Notes under the pieces: generated by a model
What the model saw: the letters and a program-made list of their open reading frames with translations, nothing else
Databases searched by the model: none
What the model was told of the DNA's origin: nothing
Made by a program: the position numbers and the translations under genes
Part shown: positions 44,441 to 54,404 of the stretch, one piece after another
Position numbering within the stretch: position 1 is the first letter of the stretch
Layout: each line of letters begins with the position of its first letter
NCBI GenBank assembly: GCA_947445115.1
Contig: CANFCG010000007.1
Span: forward strand, 1-64,000
Source of the DNA: Comamonadaceae bacterium
Lineage (GTDB): Bacteria > Pseudomonadota > Gammaproteobacteria > Burkholderiales > Burkholderiaceae_C
DNA length: 64,000 nucleotides
Reading direction: 5' to 3'

Positions 44441-46533
44441 TATTTAGTGGGCTCCACTATTTGCGGCGATGACTGCAATTGCAATGGCGTATCCGGTGTC
44501 ACCGCTGGCAGTGCTGGCGTGCCGTAGTTGTAGCGTATTGAGTTGAGCTTGTCTTGGTTTTCTGTATCTAGCTGCAAGTTACGCATGTTTTGATAACGCT
44601 CCAACGACAAGGCTTCGGTACTGGCGCCATCACGCACAATGACAGGACGCAAAAACACCATTAAATTTGTTTTGACACGGCTCTTGCTTTCACTACGAAA
44701 CAGCGCGCCAAACAAGGGAATATCAGCCAAGCCCGGTACGCGGTTTTGATTGCTCGCGGTGGTGTCTTGCAGCAGGCCACCCAGCACCACAATCGCACCG
44801 TCTTCGACCAGCACATTCGACTCTAGCGAGCGCTTATTGGTCACCAGTCCGGTGCTCGAATTCACCGAGGCAGGGTCAACGCTCGACACCTCTTGAAAGA
44901 TGGTCATTTTGATAGTGCCGTTTTCGCTAATTTGCGGCTTGACCCTTAGGGTGATACCGACGTCTTTGCGCTCAATCGTTTGAAACGGATTGGTCGTACT
45001 GCCGCTGCTGCTGTTGGTGTATTGCCCCGTCAAAAAGGGCACGTTTTGACCGACCACAATTTTGGCTTCTTCGTTATCGAGCGTCAGCAAATTAGGCGTG
45101 GAGAGCACATTGCCGTCACCGGTAGTTTCTAAGAAGTTAGCCAAAAAGCCGAGTTGATTGGTGCTGCCAATTTTTTGCACCACGCCAATGTTTAAACCAC
45201 TGCTGATTGCGCCTAGCGTGCCCGAGGCAGCGCCCGCTGTGATGGTGGCTAGATTGCCCGTTGACCCAAAATTAGTACCTGCCACGGTGTTACCCAAAGC
45301 GCCCTGCCACTGCACGCCAAACGCGGCTGCCTTGTTGGCATTGACCTCGGCAATCAAACTCTCCACAAACACTTGGGCGCGGCGGGCATCTAACTTGTCA
45401 ATCACGGCACGCAGCTGGCGATACTGCGGCTCGGGCGCCGTAATGATGAGCGAGTTGGTGGCGGGATCAGCCTGAATCTGCCCGCCCGTACTAGGCTGAG
45501 CACTGACCGCAATGGGTGATGAGGCGGCACTGCCGCTGGCAGAGCTAATAGGCGTTGAGACCGCAGCACTGCTGCCCGCAAAGCCAGACCCCGCCTGGCC
45601 TGCAGCCAGGGTGGCCTGCAAAGCCGCACGCAGTGTGATCGCCAGTTTGGCAGCATCCGCATTCTTTAAATGCACGACATAAATATTACCTGCGGCACCA
45701 TTGCCCTCGCCCACAGCAGCAGGCTGATCGAGCTGCCGAATGAGCGATTTAGCCAATGACAATCGCGCTGGATTGGCGGCGCGCACAATGAGCGCATTGC
45801 TGCGCGGCTCGGCAACGATGGTGGTTTTAAATGCGCTATCCGCCTGGCCTGCGCCTGGGGCACCCGAACTGCCACCGGCCTCCATCAGCTTGGTCACCAG
45901 CGCTGCCAAATCAGTGGCAACGCCATTTTTGACGGGAATGATTTCTAAATCAGTTGCGTTCGAGACATCCATCGCCGCAATGATGCGAGCCAATCGGGAT
46001 AGGTTTTCGCGGTAATCGGTGATGATGAGCGAGTTGTTGCTCGCATTCACGTTAATCGTATTGTTGGGGCTAATCAAGGGGCGCAAAATGGCGACTAAAT
46101 TATTGGCCGTCTCAAAATTAAGCGTAAAAATTTGCGTCACGATTTGATTACCCAGCGCCTTGGATTTTTCACCCGACGTCACCACGGTGGACTCGCCACC
46201 TTGCAGTTTGGCATCGGCCTCGGGCACCACTTTGTAGAGCCCGCCTGACTCCACTACCGTAAAGCCTTGCAAGCGAAGCGCACTCAAAAACTGATTGAAC
46301 GCTTCTGCGGCACTAACGGGCTTTTCAGTCGATAGGTTCATCACGCCTTTCACGCGCGGATCGATCACCACATTCTTGTTGGTCAGTGTGGCAATCGTGC
46401 GGGCGACCGATTCAATTTCGGCATTCGCAAAATTGAGCGTGACGGGAGCATTTGCGCGGACAGGCTGCGCGAGCAGACTCGTACTGCCCAGAGCACACAA
46501 CGCCAAACACATCAAGAGCAAAAGTTTTTTCAT
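44440..46533 (-). CDS. gspD: Type II secretion outer-membrane secretin GspD
   Basis: The secretin forms the outer-membrane channel. It has 697 residues with a signal peptide ([12 protein letters not shown]), an N0 domain ([20 protein letters not shown]), N1-N3 repeats and a C-terminal secretin domain ([18 protein letters not shown]). A Gly/Ser/Ala-rich linker at about residues 325-365 interrupts N3. ATG 46533 gives the better signal peptide; 46554 is also possible. Confidence 0.95.
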   Translation of the reverse strand: MKKLLLLMCLALCALGSTSLLAQPVRANAPVTLNFANAEIESVARTIATLTNKNVVIDPRVKGVMNLSTEKPVSAAEAFNQFLSALRLQGFTVVESGGLYKVVPEADAKLQGGESTVVTSGEKSKALGNQIVTQIFTLNFETANNLVAILRPLISPNNTINVNASNNSLIITDYRENLSRLARIIAAMDVSNATDLEIIPVKNGVATDLAALVTKLMEAGGSSGAPGAGQADSAFKTTIVAEPRSNALIVRAANPARLSLAKSLIRQLDQPAAVGEGNGAAGNIYVVHLKNADAAKLAITLRAALQATLAAGQAGSGFAGSSAAVSTPISSASGSAASSPIAVSAQPSTGGQIQADPATNSLIITAPEPQYRQLRAVIDKLDARRAQVFVESLIAEVNANKAAAFGVQWQGALGNTVAGTNFGSTGNLATITAGAASGTLGAISSGLNIGVVQKIGSTNQLGFLANFLETTGDGNVLSTPNLLTLDNEEAKIVVGQNVPFLTGQYTNSSSGSTTNPFQTIERKDVGITLRVKPQISENGTIKMTIFQEVSSVDPASVNSSTGLVTNKRSLESNVLVEDGAIVVLGGLLQDTTASNQNRVPGLADIPLFGALFRSESKSRVKTNLMVFLRPVIVRDGASTEALSLERYQNMRNLQLDTENQDKLNSIRYNYGTPALPAVTPDTPLQLQSSPQIVEPTK

Positions 46534-46561
46534 GGTGTGATTCTCATCATTCATAGTGGTC

Positions 46562-47356
46562 TCAAATTTTCAAAATAGAGCTCATGCGCCCGTCGTTATT
46601 CAGTTGCCATTGCCCCATCATATGCAGCAAGTTGGACAGTGCCTCCTCGCGGCCTTTGGCGGCTGTGGCCTCACCCAAAAAGGCGATGCGTCCTTGCTCA
46701 ATATTGCCCGTTCCGTTCAGCACCAGCGCGGCCTCACCGTTGGTCTCTAGCCGAAGTGCCTTGCCCGCCGTGCTGAGTTTGTAGCTCCCCAGCGGATGAA
46801 GCGTGGACAACGCCGTCGTCATATGGTTCGCTTGCAGCAGCGCCTGTCCCGAGACGCCAGACACGCCGCCGCTAGCTGTCCATTGCCCTGCTAGTCGATC
46901 CGTGCTAAACCGTAGATCACCTGCTAATTGCAACGTATTCCAAGGCGCGCCCAAACCCACCAGCATGCTCGCGGGCAGTGCTAGCTCCGAACTGCGCAGC
47001 GTCCAAGCCAGCGCACCGCCCTCTAAAACATCATCCAGCAAAGCAGTCATTTGGACAGGCGTCGCCGGTGTGCAACAAGGCGCACTCAACAAAACAGTCA
47101 CGCCCCACCACTGCGGGCTGATGTCCCAATTCATCCTTGACGGCAACCGCGTAGCGCCCGAGCTGCCATCGCCGCCCGCAAGCACCAACTGCGCAGAACC
47201 CGTCCACACCGTGCCGCGCGGCTCTTGCAGCAGCACGCGACCCTGGCTAGCCATACCGATACTTGACGCCAACCAGCTGGCGGGCGCAAAGGCCGCCAGC
47301 GCCACCACCACGCCTAGCAAGCCACCACACCAAGACCAAAGGGAGTGGCGCCTCAT
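46562..47356 (-). CDS. gspN: Type II secretion protein GspN
   Basis: A 264-residue protein with one N-terminal helix (WCGGLLGVVVALAAFAPASWL) and a beta-rich periplasmic part (GTVWTGSAQLVL, GQWTASGGVSG). It is the T2SS N component, present only in some systems. Overlaps gspM by 4 bp. Confidence 0.86.
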   Translation of the reverse strand: MRRHSLWSWCGGLLGVVVALAAFAPASWLASSIGMASQGRVLLQEPRGTVWTGSAQLVLAGGDGSSGATRLPSRMNWDISPQWWGVTVLLSAPCCTPATPVQMTALLDDVLEGGALAWTLRSSELALPASMLVGLGAPWNTLQLAGDLRFSTDRLAGQWTASGGVSGVSGQALLQANHMTTALSTLHPLGSYKLSTAGKALRLETNGEAALVLNGTGNIEQGRIAFLGEATAAKGREEALSNLLHMMGQWQLNNDGRMSSILKI

Positions 47357-47820
47357 TTGTTGAGCTCAAACACCAAGCTGCCATCCCATAGCAAACTTGC
47401 ATTTTTTTTCCAGTGTGCTTCTAGGGGCACAAGCTGCGCCTTGATCCGTGCCTCGGCAAGCCAAGCGGCTAGGGCTTCGGGGCTTGCACCTGTAAAGCTG
47501 ACTTGTACACGGCCGCCTTGCATGGCGACGCTGGCTTTGCCTAGTTTTTTGATCGCGCCATCCAGCCACATCTGCACTTGCGCAGGACTGGCGCGGGGGA
47601 CGGCACGAAGCTTGGCAGCCTCAGCCGCCAAACTTTGCATCTGTGCGATTTGCGAATCCAACTTCGCGTGCGCGCTGCTTGATTGGCGATAGGTTTGCAA
47701 AGCGGGCGCAATCAAAAGCCACCACACCAAGGCCAGCACGAGCACGCTGGCGGCGGCGGCCAGCAACCTGCGCTCACGCGGACTTTGCCGCTCTAGCCAA
47801 GCACGGAGAAGGGCTGTCAT
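47353..47820 (-). CDS. gspM: Type II secretion protein GspM
   Basis: A 155-residue bitopic platform protein that pairs with GspL. It has a short cytosolic start (WLERQSPRERRLLAAAA), one helix, and a ferredoxin-like periplasmic domain (VQVSFTGASPEALAAWLAEA). Overlaps gspL and gspN by 4 bp each. Confidence 0.88.
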   Translation of the reverse strand: MTALLRAWLERQSPRERRLLAAAASVLVLALVWWLLIAPALQTYRQSSSAHAKLDSQIAQMQSLAAEAAKLRAVPRASPAQVQMWLDGAIKKLGKASVAMQGGRVQVSFTGASPEALAAWLAEARIKAQLVPLEAHWKKNASLLWDGSLVFELNK

Positions 47821-48581
47821 GGCGTACCTGCTTTCAAGTCATCCGTCTTTAATTCGTTGTTTGCAAAGTCCACCGTGTGCAAAGGCTTACCGGCCGTGGC
47901 TTTGCGAGCCAATTGCGCCTCTAGCCCTTGTTCGGCAAGGGCTCCGCTGGCCGTACGCAATTTAACCAACGCCTTTTCCATTTGTGCCGGTGCGTCCACC
48001 ACGACTTGCGTTTCGGGGAACGTCTGGGTGAGGATGCTGGCGATTTGCCCCTGCCCTGCTTGCAAAGAGGCGCGGTCACGCCACGCCCACAGATTCAATC
48101 CGATGATGTGCACCAGCACCAGCACCAGCACCGCCATACGTGTCAAGCGCCACTCGGGTGCTCGCCAAACGTTGCGGGCCGCGGCTTGCGCTTGGGTTGT
48201 CCAAAGCGGTTGCGGGCGAAACTCAAACTGCGCCAAGTTCCAACCTGCAGCTTGTTGCGCGGCTGATTCGGGCACGATGGCAGCAATTGTTTGCCCTTGG
48301 CTTGCGGCTTTATCCAGCAAGCCCTTTAGCCACTCCTTATTGCAGACCATGACATCAAACGGTCGGCCCGCCTTCATGGCCGCCGCCGCATCTGGCGCCA
48401 GTGCAAAGTGCAAGTCAATCGGGTCGTCTAACAGCTGCTCCTCCAAAGCCCCAGCCAGTGCGGCCTGCACGCGATGCGAGGGCGTTAGCGGTAACGTGAC
48501 CGTGTGCCTAGAGAGGCGCTCTTGAGGCAACACCAAGTGCGCCGCCTGCGGAGTTGAGGGTGGGGCCATGAATTGAGTCAT
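47817..48581 (-). CDS. gspL: Type II secretion protein GspL, short form
   Basis: The GspL linker couples GspE to the platform. This one has 254 residues, against about 400 in enterobacterial GspL. The cytosolic part (about 1-150) matches the second half of the actin-like domain (FDVMVCNKEWLKGLLDKA), followed by one helix (MAVLVLVLVHIIGLNLWAW) and a periplasmic domain. The first subdomain seems absent. 40 bp follow gspK. Confidence 0.84.
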   Translation of the reverse strand: MTQFMAPPSTPQAAHLVLPQERLSRHTVTLPLTPSHRVQAALAGALEEQLLDDPIDLHFALAPDAAAAMKAGRPFDVMVCNKEWLKGLLDKAASQGQTIAAIVPESAAQQAAGWNLAQFEFRPQPLWTTQAQAAARNVWRAPEWRLTRMAVLVLVLVHIIGLNLWAWRDRASLQAGQGQIASILTQTFPETQVVVDAPAQMEKALVKLRTASGALAEQGLEAQLARKATAGKPLHTVDFANNELKTDDLKAGTP

Positions 48582-48621
48582 AGCCGCTATTCTATGAAGC
48601 CCACAAAGCAGCTAACGTCAC

Positions 48622-49593
48622 TCATACCCTGCGCCGCCAAATCGTTTTAACGTCGAGATTGGCTCGGCTCACCAAGGACAGCTCCTCCATCACCCAGTCG
48701 CCCAATCGCAAGCGACCCCGCACTTCAAAATATTGCGAAGCCACGCTGAAGTCTGCGCTGCTGAGGGCACTACTCATACTCAGCATGTTTTGTGCCTCTG
48801 TCAAACTTTGCAGTGGTGACTGTGCACGCATTTGCACCAGCTTTTGCGCCGCGGCTAGGTCGAGGCCAGGCACGCTGGCGTAAATGACCATTGCGCTGGC
48901 CGTATTGAGATTGATCGGTGTGCGCTCTGGCAAGAGGGTGATGTAGTTTTTGAGCGTATCTATGCTGCTATGTGGCAGACCAAGCCAGCCCAGCTGCTCC
49001 ACGTAGAGTGGCCGTAAAGGACCGGCCGTATTGGCCTGTGAGCTAGTGCCCGCTTGCGCCTGGGGCTGGCTCGCGAGCCACGCGGAGGTCCACTGCTTGA
49101 GCTCTACGGCTGGCAAATTGAGCTGCTGATAGAGTTTTGACAAACTCTCGAGTGCGGGAGGTGACAGCGTGTTTTGGCCGTTTTGAGTTGTCACCAAATT
49201 TGTTAAATTAATTTTCGACTGCGCATCTACGATGCTGCCCGAAAGATAGGCCTCGTCAGCCCCCGACTCGGCCAGCGCATCTGCCGCCAAAAACGACGAG
49301 AGCTTGGCTTCTTTCAGCGGCAAAGCCCAGGGCTCGCCTAGGTGATCAATCACACCGTTAATGCCGGCTGAGCGGGCGTCTTCGCGCAAAATCAACCGCG
49401 CCCAATCGAGTGCCCCCACCAGCACCCAGTTTGCCTGGCTTTGCGCACGAGAGGCCGACTCTTGCTGAAGCATTCGCCACTGCCGCCACTGCAAGCCCGC
49501 AGCCAAAGTCGCCACCAAGGTGACGACCAGCATGGCAACCAAAATTGCCGCACCACGCTGGCGTGCAAGGGAGTTTGCTCGCCAACGTCTCAC
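48622..49593 (-). CDS. gspK: Type II secretion minor pseudopilin GspK
   Basis: The pseudopilus-tip protein. The prepilin-type start is RQRGAAILVAMLVVTLVATLA, lacking Glu5 as is usual for GspK. The globular domain has INLNTASAMVIYASVPGLD. The start is taken as the GTG at 49593, which overlaps the gspJ TGA by 4 bp (GTGA), giving 323 residues. A start at 49623 would add ten residues. Confidence 0.9.
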   Translation of the reverse strand: MRRWRANSLARQRGAAILVAMLVVTLVATLAAGLQWRQWRMLQQESASRAQSQANWVLVGALDWARLILREDARSAGINGVIDHLGEPWALPLKEAKLSSFLAADALAESGADEAYLSGSIVDAQSKINLTNLVTTQNGQNTLSPPALESLSKLYQQLNLPAVELKQWTSAWLASQPQAQAGTSSQANTAGPLRPLYVEQLGWLGLPHSSIDTLKNYITLLPERTPINLNTASAMVIYASVPGLDLAAAQKLVQMRAQSPLQSLTEAQNMLSMSSALSSADFSVASQYFEVRGRLRLGDWVMEELSLVSRANLDVKTIWRRRV

Positions 49594-50231
49594 TTCGTCG
49601 CCCCCAATATGGGCCGCACCCAATCACGCGTGAGCTTGCCGGTTGGCAGATTGAGTACCAGCCGCACGCCGTCTGGTACTGCGCTCGCGCCAGTCGTCGT
49701 GGTTCCCGCGGCCGACTGCGCGTTGCTCCACGCATCGTCACGGAAGTAAATCAATTGCCAGCTGTTCACCGGCATCAAAGTCACAACAAACTTTTCGTCT
49801 TCCGCTAGTGGTGTTCGGCTCCAGCGATCGGCTGCGCTCCATGCCGCCAGCAGCGCCGTGCGATCTGTCAGCGGCTGTGACGCCCAGCGTTGCCACGCCA
49901 TGCCTGTGTCGGTATGGCGCAGCGTCCACGCGACCACCACCACACCGGCATTAGGCTGACTACTTTGGCGTATGAGGCGCAATCGTTGGCCATCAAAATC
50001 GATTGATGACAAGCTCGTTGTGCCGGCGACGCTTGCATCGATAAGCGCATCCAAATCGGCCGTCCACTGCGCCAGACCCACTTGCACGCGCTGCAAGCTT
50101 TGTTCGTTGCTATTTGTCAATTCGCCCGCACGCCCCATGCCATCTAAGGCGCGCCAGGCCATGAGCGTCATGATGCTGACGAGCACGAGTGCGACGAGTA
50201 CCTCGATCAAGGTGAAGCCGCGCTGCTTCAA
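49590..50231 (-). CDS. gspJ: Type II secretion minor pseudopilin GspJ
   Basis: A 213-residue pseudopilin. The leader MKQR-G ends at FTLIEVLVALVLVSIMTLMAWRAL, a type IV prepilin motif with Glu5. A globular domain with QRVQVGLAQWTADLDAL follows. It forms the tip with GspI and GspK. Confidence 0.93.
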   Translation of the reverse strand: MKQRGFTLIEVLVALVLVSIMTLMAWRALDGMGRAGELTNSNEQSLQRVQVGLAQWTADLDALIDASVAGTTSLSSIDFDGQRLRLIRQSSQPNAGVVVVAWTLRHTDTGMAWQRWASQPLTDRTALLAAWSAADRWSRTPLAEDEKFVVTLMPVNSWQLIYFRDDAWSNAQSAAGTTTTGASAVPDGVRLVLNLPTGKLTRDWVRPILGATK

Positions 50232-50611
50232 AACCGCCCCACTAAAGTTGAGAGTTTGAGTAGCGTGTACGCTTGCTTGTCGTCGCCTGCCGCTTGGTAA
50301 ACGACCGCGTCAACTTTGCGAAAACTGGGATTAGGCGTTGTCTGCACTTGCAGTTTGCCGTCATAACTCACGCCCATTTGCTCGCAGGTAAAGCTCTTCT
50401 CTCCCGCATCGGGCAATAGCCGTGAGAGTCGCAGTTTGACGAGCTCGTTTTCAGCACACAGTTGCGCCCGAAACATATCGCCTTGGCGCTGCGCGTTATT
50501 GATTTGCGAGCCACTCACCCGCAATCCCGCGCCCAGCGTGATGGCAACAATCGCCAGCGCCACTAGCACCTCAACCAGCGTGAAGCCACGCGACAAAGGG
50601 GTGGTATTCAT
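50228..50611 (-). CDS. gspI: Type II secretion minor pseudopilin GspI
   Basis: A 127-residue pseudopilin with prepilin motif RGFTLVEVLVALAIVAIT. CAENELVKLRLSRLLP is the family's N/E-L patch. Overlaps gspJ and gspH by 4 bp each. Confidence 0.92.
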   Translation of the reverse strand: MNTTPLSRGFTLVEVLVALAIVAITLGAGLRVSGSQINNAQRQGDMFRAQLCAENELVKLRLSRLLPDAGEKSFTCEQMGVSYDGKLQVQTTPNPSFRKVDAVVYQAAGDDKQAYTLLKLSTLVGRF

Positions 50612-51045
50612 CGCGCTTTTTCCACCGCAAACGCACCCACACCATCAGTCACCACGTCACGGCTTTCTTGCCCATGTGTCAAACGCACACGCTGCGGCGC
50701 AATCACAGGATCGGGACCTAACACCAGCGGTTGATTCATTTGCACTTGGGTTTGCGCATCCAACCATGTAGTCGGCAAAGGCTCTTTACTGCGAAGGCCG
50801 CTCCAGCGCATCACGGGCTGATTTTGTGAATCCTGCGCCACCGTCCACGTGACCACCACACCCGAAGCACGCGATTGGCTACGAGCTGCATCTAACAAAG
50901 CGCTGAGCCTGAGTGCCTCACGCTCAAGGCTGGTTTGCCCAGAGTCACGCATCGCCAGCGACACGCCCGCTGTGCCCAGCGCGATGATCGCAATGACAAC
51001 GAGCAACTCCAGCAAAGTGAAGCCGCGAGAGAGTTTTATTGCCAC
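50608..51045 (-). CDS. gspH: Type II secretion pseudopilin GspH
   Basis: A 145-residue pseudopilin with RGFTLLELLVVIAIIALGT after a short basic leader. The globular part includes LLDAARSQSRASGVVVTWT. The start is a GTG at 51045, within the last codons of gspG (10-bp overlap), without a separate ribosome site. Confidence 0.9.
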   Translation of the reverse strand: MAIKLSRGFTLLELLVVIAIIALGTAGVSLAMRDSGQTSLEREALRLSALLDAARSQSRASGVVVTWTVAQDSQNQPVMRWSGLRSKEPLPTTWLDAQTQVQMNQPLVLGPDPVIAPQRVRLTHGQESRDVVTDGVGAFAVEKAR

Positions 51046-51485
51046 GACCCCACATCCGCGTTTTTGCCTTCGCCGCCAGGTGCGCCATCCGCGCCAAAGG
51101 ACATCACGTCAATCTCACTCTTCACCCCAGGATTGAGATATTGATAAGGCTTGCCCCACGGGTCTTGCGGGAGCTTGTCTAGATAAGGGCGCCATGCGCT
51201 CGGTACGCTTCCGACGCTAGGTTTGACCACCAAGGCTTGCAAGCCTTGGTCGGCGCTGGGGTAGCGTTGGTTGTCCAGTTTGTAGAGCTTCAAAGCCTGC
51301 GTGAGATTGGCAATATCGGTCTTGGCCGCCGTCACCCGCGCATCGTCTGCACGGTCGAGCACGTTGGGAACTATCAGCGCCGCTAGCACGCCAATGATGA
51401 CCAGCACGACCATCAGCTCGATAAGCGTAAAGCCGCGCTGCACTGCGCCGCAGGCTTTCGTTTTGAGGTTGGATAAGTTTTTCAT
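51036..51485 (-). CDS. gspG: Type II secretion major pseudopilin GspG
   Basis: The major pseudopilin, 149 residues. A 17-residue leader precedes QRGFTLIELMVVLVIIGVLAA. The C-terminal half is very typical: DNQRYPSADQGLQALV, LDKLPQDPWGKPYQYLNPG and DVMSFGADGAPGGEG with calcium-site residues. First gene of the minus-strand gsp operon. Its start is 20 bp from divergent gspC. Confidence 0.96.
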   Translation of the reverse strand: MKNLSNLKTKACGAVQRGFTLIELMVVLVIIGVLAALIVPNVLDRADDARVTAAKTDIANLTQALKLYKLDNQRYPSADQGLQALVVKPSVGSVPSAWRPYLDKLPQDPWGKPYQYLNPGVKSEIDVMSFGADGAPGGEGKNADVGSWQ

Positions 51486-51505
51486 ACCTGAATGATAATC
51501 TGGCT

Positions 51506-51952
51506 ATGTTAAATCTTTGGCCTTCAAGAATCGCGACATTTATGCTTTGGGCGCTTGCAGCAGGTAGCGCTGCATTTTGGTTTTTACAAAACCTAGCGGT
51601 ATCGTCATCGGATACGGCAAGCACCTCTCAAATGATGGCTGCGTCCAGCCCCAAGCAAAACGACAACCTGACACCGCAAGTCGCGCTGGCGCTAGGCGCC
51701 ATTAACCCTGTCGCACCCACCTCGGCCAGCGTGCTCGCAGCGATGCAAGCGCGATTTCAACTGCAAGGCATCGTGGCAAACGGCACACGTGGCGCGGTAC
51801 TCATTTCAGTTGACGGCAAGCCCGCCAAGCCTTACCGCGTGGGCGCTGCCATTGAGGATGGTCTAGAGGTCACGTCTGTCAAGGCGCGCAGCGCGGCGAT
51901 GGGTTCAAACGGCACCGAAGCGTTTACGCTGGAATTACCCTTGAAGAAATAA
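51506..51952 (+). CDS. gspC: Type II secretion protein GspC, short form without PDZ domain
   Basis: A 148-residue protein with one helix (MLWALAAGSAAFWFLQNLAV) and the homology region that meets GspD (ARFQLQGIVANGTRGAVLIS, then KPYRVGAAIEDGLEV). It ends where the PDZ or coiled-coil domain of full GspC (about 280 residues) would begin. It is divergent from the rest of the gsp genes and overlaps convergent ilvA by 18 bp. Confidence 0.85.
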   Translation: MLNLWPSRIATFMLWALAAGSAAFWFLQNLAVSSSDTASTSQMMAASSPKQNDNLTPQVALALGAINPVAPTSASVLAAMQARFQLQGIVANGTRGAVLISVDGKPAKPYRVGAAIEDGLEVTSVKARSAAMGSNGTEAFTLELPLKK

Positions 51953-53497
51953 GCGATACGCGGGGTTGTTGGTTTCTTCCACAAACGGATAGCCCAAATT
52001 TTTGAGGAAGGCGTCAAACGCCTTGCCTTCTTTTTGAGGCACTTGAACACCCACCAAAATACGCCCGTAGTCCGCACCTTGGTTGCGATAGTGAAAGAGA
52101 CTGATATTCCAACTCGGTTGCATGGCGCTCAAAAATTTGAGCAAAGCGCCTGGACGTTCGGGGAAGGTGAAGCGCAAAATTCGCTCATCCACCGCCAGAC
52201 TAGACGCCCCGCCCACCATGTACCGAATATGCTCTTTGGCCAGTTCGTCATGTGTCAGGTCAATCGCCTTGAAACCCTCTTTGGATAAGGCTTTAGCGAT
52301 TTTTTTTGATTCATCCGCGGCACTGGTCGACAAGCCGACAAACACATGCGCGGCTTTTGCATCCGACATGCGGTAGTTAAACTCAGTAATGCTCCGCCCC
52401 GCGCCCACCAAGGTGCAAAACCGTTTAAAGCTACCCCGCTCTTCAGGTACGGTCACGGCAAACAGCGCCTCTTTGTGCTCGCCCACATCGGCGCGTTCCG
52501 CCACAAACCGTAGGCGGTCAAAGTTCATATTGGCGCCGCACAAAATCGCGGCATAGGTTTCGGATTTTTTGACCTTGCGAGCAGCGGCGTATTGCTTGAT
52601 GGCCGCAACGGCAAGCGCTCCTGCGGGCTCGACGATAGAGCGGGTGTCCACGTAAATATCCTTGATCGCCGCGCAAACGGCATCGGTATCCACCGTCATA
52701 AATTCATCCACCAAGCCGCTACTGGCGACGCGGAAAGTCTCTTCACCCACCAGCTTGACGGCTGTGCCGTCGGAGAACAGCCCCACATCGGGAAGCGTCA
52801 CGCGCTTACGTGCCGTCACCGATTGCATCATCGCGTCGGAGTCGTTCATTTGCACACCAATCACGCGGATGCTGGGGTCAATCGCTTTGATGCAGTTGGC
52901 AACGCCCGAAATCAAACCGCCACCGCCAATCGCCACAAACACCGCATCCAATTTTTTAGAGGGTGCACCTTGCATTTGACGCAATATCTCTAAGCCAATC
53001 GTCCCTTGACCTGCAATCACATCAGGATCGTCAAACGGATGGATAAAGGTCAGCCCCTTTTGCGCCTGCAGTTTTTGTGCGTGCAGCGAAGCATCCGAAT
53101 AGCTCTCGCCAAACAGCACCACATCACCGCCCAGCGCCCGCACCGCATCAACCTTGACGCTAGGTGTGGTCGTCGGCATCACAATGATGGCTTTGGTTCC
53201 TAGTGTTTTTGCGCCCAGCGCTACGCCCTGCGCATGGTTGCCTGCCGAGGCGCAAATCACACCCTTCTTGAGTTGCGCTGGCGTCAACTGCACCATCTTG
53301 TTGTACGCGCCGCGCAGCTTGAAACTAAACACGGGTTGCTGATCTTCACGCTTCAAAAGCACCGTATGGCCAATGCGAGCCGAGAGGTTTTTCGCGTAAT
53401 CGAGCGAAGTTTCCTTCGCCACGTCGTAGACGCGAGCGGCAAGGATTTTCTTTAGATAATCGTTAGGCGAGAGTACGTGAGGCGTTTGCTTATTCAT
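51935..53497 (-). CDS. ilvA: Threonine ammonia-lyase, biosynthetic
   Basis: IlvA deaminates threonine to 2-oxobutanoate for isoleucine. It has 520 residues. The PLP Lys is in FSFKLRGAYNKM, the phosphate loop is AIGGGGLISG, and SAGNHAQGVALGAK is conserved. Two C-terminal ACT-like regulatory domains (EERGSFKRFC, FPERPGALLKFL) suggest isoleucine/valine control. The ATG at 53497 is preferred to a TTG at 53506. Confidence 0.95.
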   Translation of the reverse strand: MNKQTPHVLSPNDYLKKILAARVYDVAKETSLDYAKNLSARIGHTVLLKREDQQPVFSFKLRGAYNKMVQLTPAQLKKGVICASAGNHAQGVALGAKTLGTKAIIVMPTTTPSVKVDAVRALGGDVVLFGESYSDASLHAQKLQAQKGLTFIHPFDDPDVIAGQGTIGLEILRQMQGAPSKKLDAVFVAIGGGGLISGVANCIKAIDPSIRVIGVQMNDSDAMMQSVTARKRVTLPDVGLFSDGTAVKLVGEETFRVASSGLVDEFMTVDTDAVCAAIKDIYVDTRSIVEPAGALAVAAIKQYAAARKVKKSETYAAILCGANMNFDRLRFVAERADVGEHKEALFAVTVPEERGSFKRFCTLVGAGRSITEFNYRMSDAKAAHVFVGLSTSAADESKKIAKALSKEGFKAIDLTHDELAKEHIRYMVGGASSLAVDERILRFTFPERPGALLKFLSAMQPSWNISLFHYRNQGADYGRILVGVQVPQKEGKAFDAFLKNLGYPFVEETNNPAYRLFLQG

Positions 53498-53521
53498 AGC
53501 ACTCAATCATAAGGAACAAAT

Positions 53522-53971
53522 ATGCAATGCACAGTCAGCTGGACAGGCGCTTCGGGCGCGAACTCCAAAATGGGATTTTTAGCCGAAACAGGCACGGGTC
53601 ACACCATCATGATGGACGGCGCGCCAGACGCAGCCAAACCTGAAAACGGCGGGCAGAATCTAGCGCCGCGTCCCATGGAGCTTTTGCTAGCGGGCACGGG
53701 CGGCTGCACAGCGTATGACGTGGTGCTGATTTTGAAGCGCGGACGGCACGATGTACGCGGTTGCTCGGTGAAGTTGTCATCGGAACGCGCCGAAGTGGAT
53801 CCCAAAATTTTTACCAAGATTCACATGCAGTTCAGCGTCACGGGAAAGGGCATTCCAGCATCAGCCATTGAACGCGCCATCGCCATGAGCCACGACAAGT
53901 ACTGCTCCGCATCCATCATGCTGGGCAAGATGGCGGAGATTACGACGGGGTTTGATTACGCTGAGATTTGA
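53522..53971 (+). CDS. OsmC-family protein
   Basis: A 149-residue OsmC/YhfA-like protein. The thiol Cys are in LLAGTGGCTAYDVV and SHDKYCSASIMLGK. Members reduce organic peroxides or bind small hydrophobic ligands. AAGGAAC precedes the ATG at a good distance. Ends 3 bp before the convergent rhodanese gene. Confidence 0.88.
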   Translation: MQCTVSWTGASGANSKMGFLAETGTGHTIMMDGAPDAAKPENGGQNLAPRPMELLLAGTGGCTAYDVVLILKRGRHDVRGCSVKLSSERAEVDPKIFTKIHMQFSVTGKGIPASAIERAIAMSHDKYCSASIMLGKMAEITTGFDYAEI

Positions 53972-53974
53972 GGC

Positions 53975-54382
53975 TCACATCTGCCCCCACGGCAGGCCAT
54001 CGAAGCGCCAGCCGTTCACCGTGCTACGGTGGTCATTGGCATCCAAATCGCCTTCAAAGCCATGCAGCACATTGACGACTCTCGTAAAGCCCACGTCCAG
54101 CAAGGCTTTGCCAGCATCTAAGGTGCGCGAGCCGCTACGGCAAATGAGCACGACGGTTTGATCGAGGCTCTTCACTTCGTGCTTGACGGCGGCGACAAAC
54201 GCATCGCTATCCGCTTCAAAGTCTGGGAACTCATACCACGGGATATTGATGGAATGCGGTGGTCTGCCCACGTACATGGACTCGATCTCCATGCGAACGT
54301 CAATCAAAACGGCATCGGGTGTGGCTTGTAGCAAGTCCCAAGTTTCTTTGGGTTCTAAGTGTCGCAATTGGGGAGCAGTCAT
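53975..54382 (-). CDS. Rhodanese-like sulfurtransferase domain protein
   Basis: A 135-residue single-domain rhodanese. DAVLIDVRMEIESMYVGRPP and VVLICRSGSRTLDAGKAL carry the CH2 motif and active-site loop; the catalytic Cys is in CRSGSR. A cytosolic persulfide carrier is the usual role. It is divergent from metH (22 bp). Confidence 0.9.
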   Translation of the reverse strand: MTAPQLRHLEPKETWDLLQATPDAVLIDVRMEIESMYVGRPPHSINIPWYEFPDFEADSDAFVAAVKHEVKSLDQTVVLICRSGSRTLDAGKALLDVGFTRVVNVLHGFEGDLDANDHRSTVNGWRFDGLPWGQM

Positions 54383-54404
54383 GCCGCTATTCTAAAATCA
54401 GGCG

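Noticed and set aside
54383-54404. Cobalamin or SAM riboswitch before metH
   Set aside because: The 22-bp gap cannot hold either, and no leader extends into the rhodanese gene as a recognisable fold.
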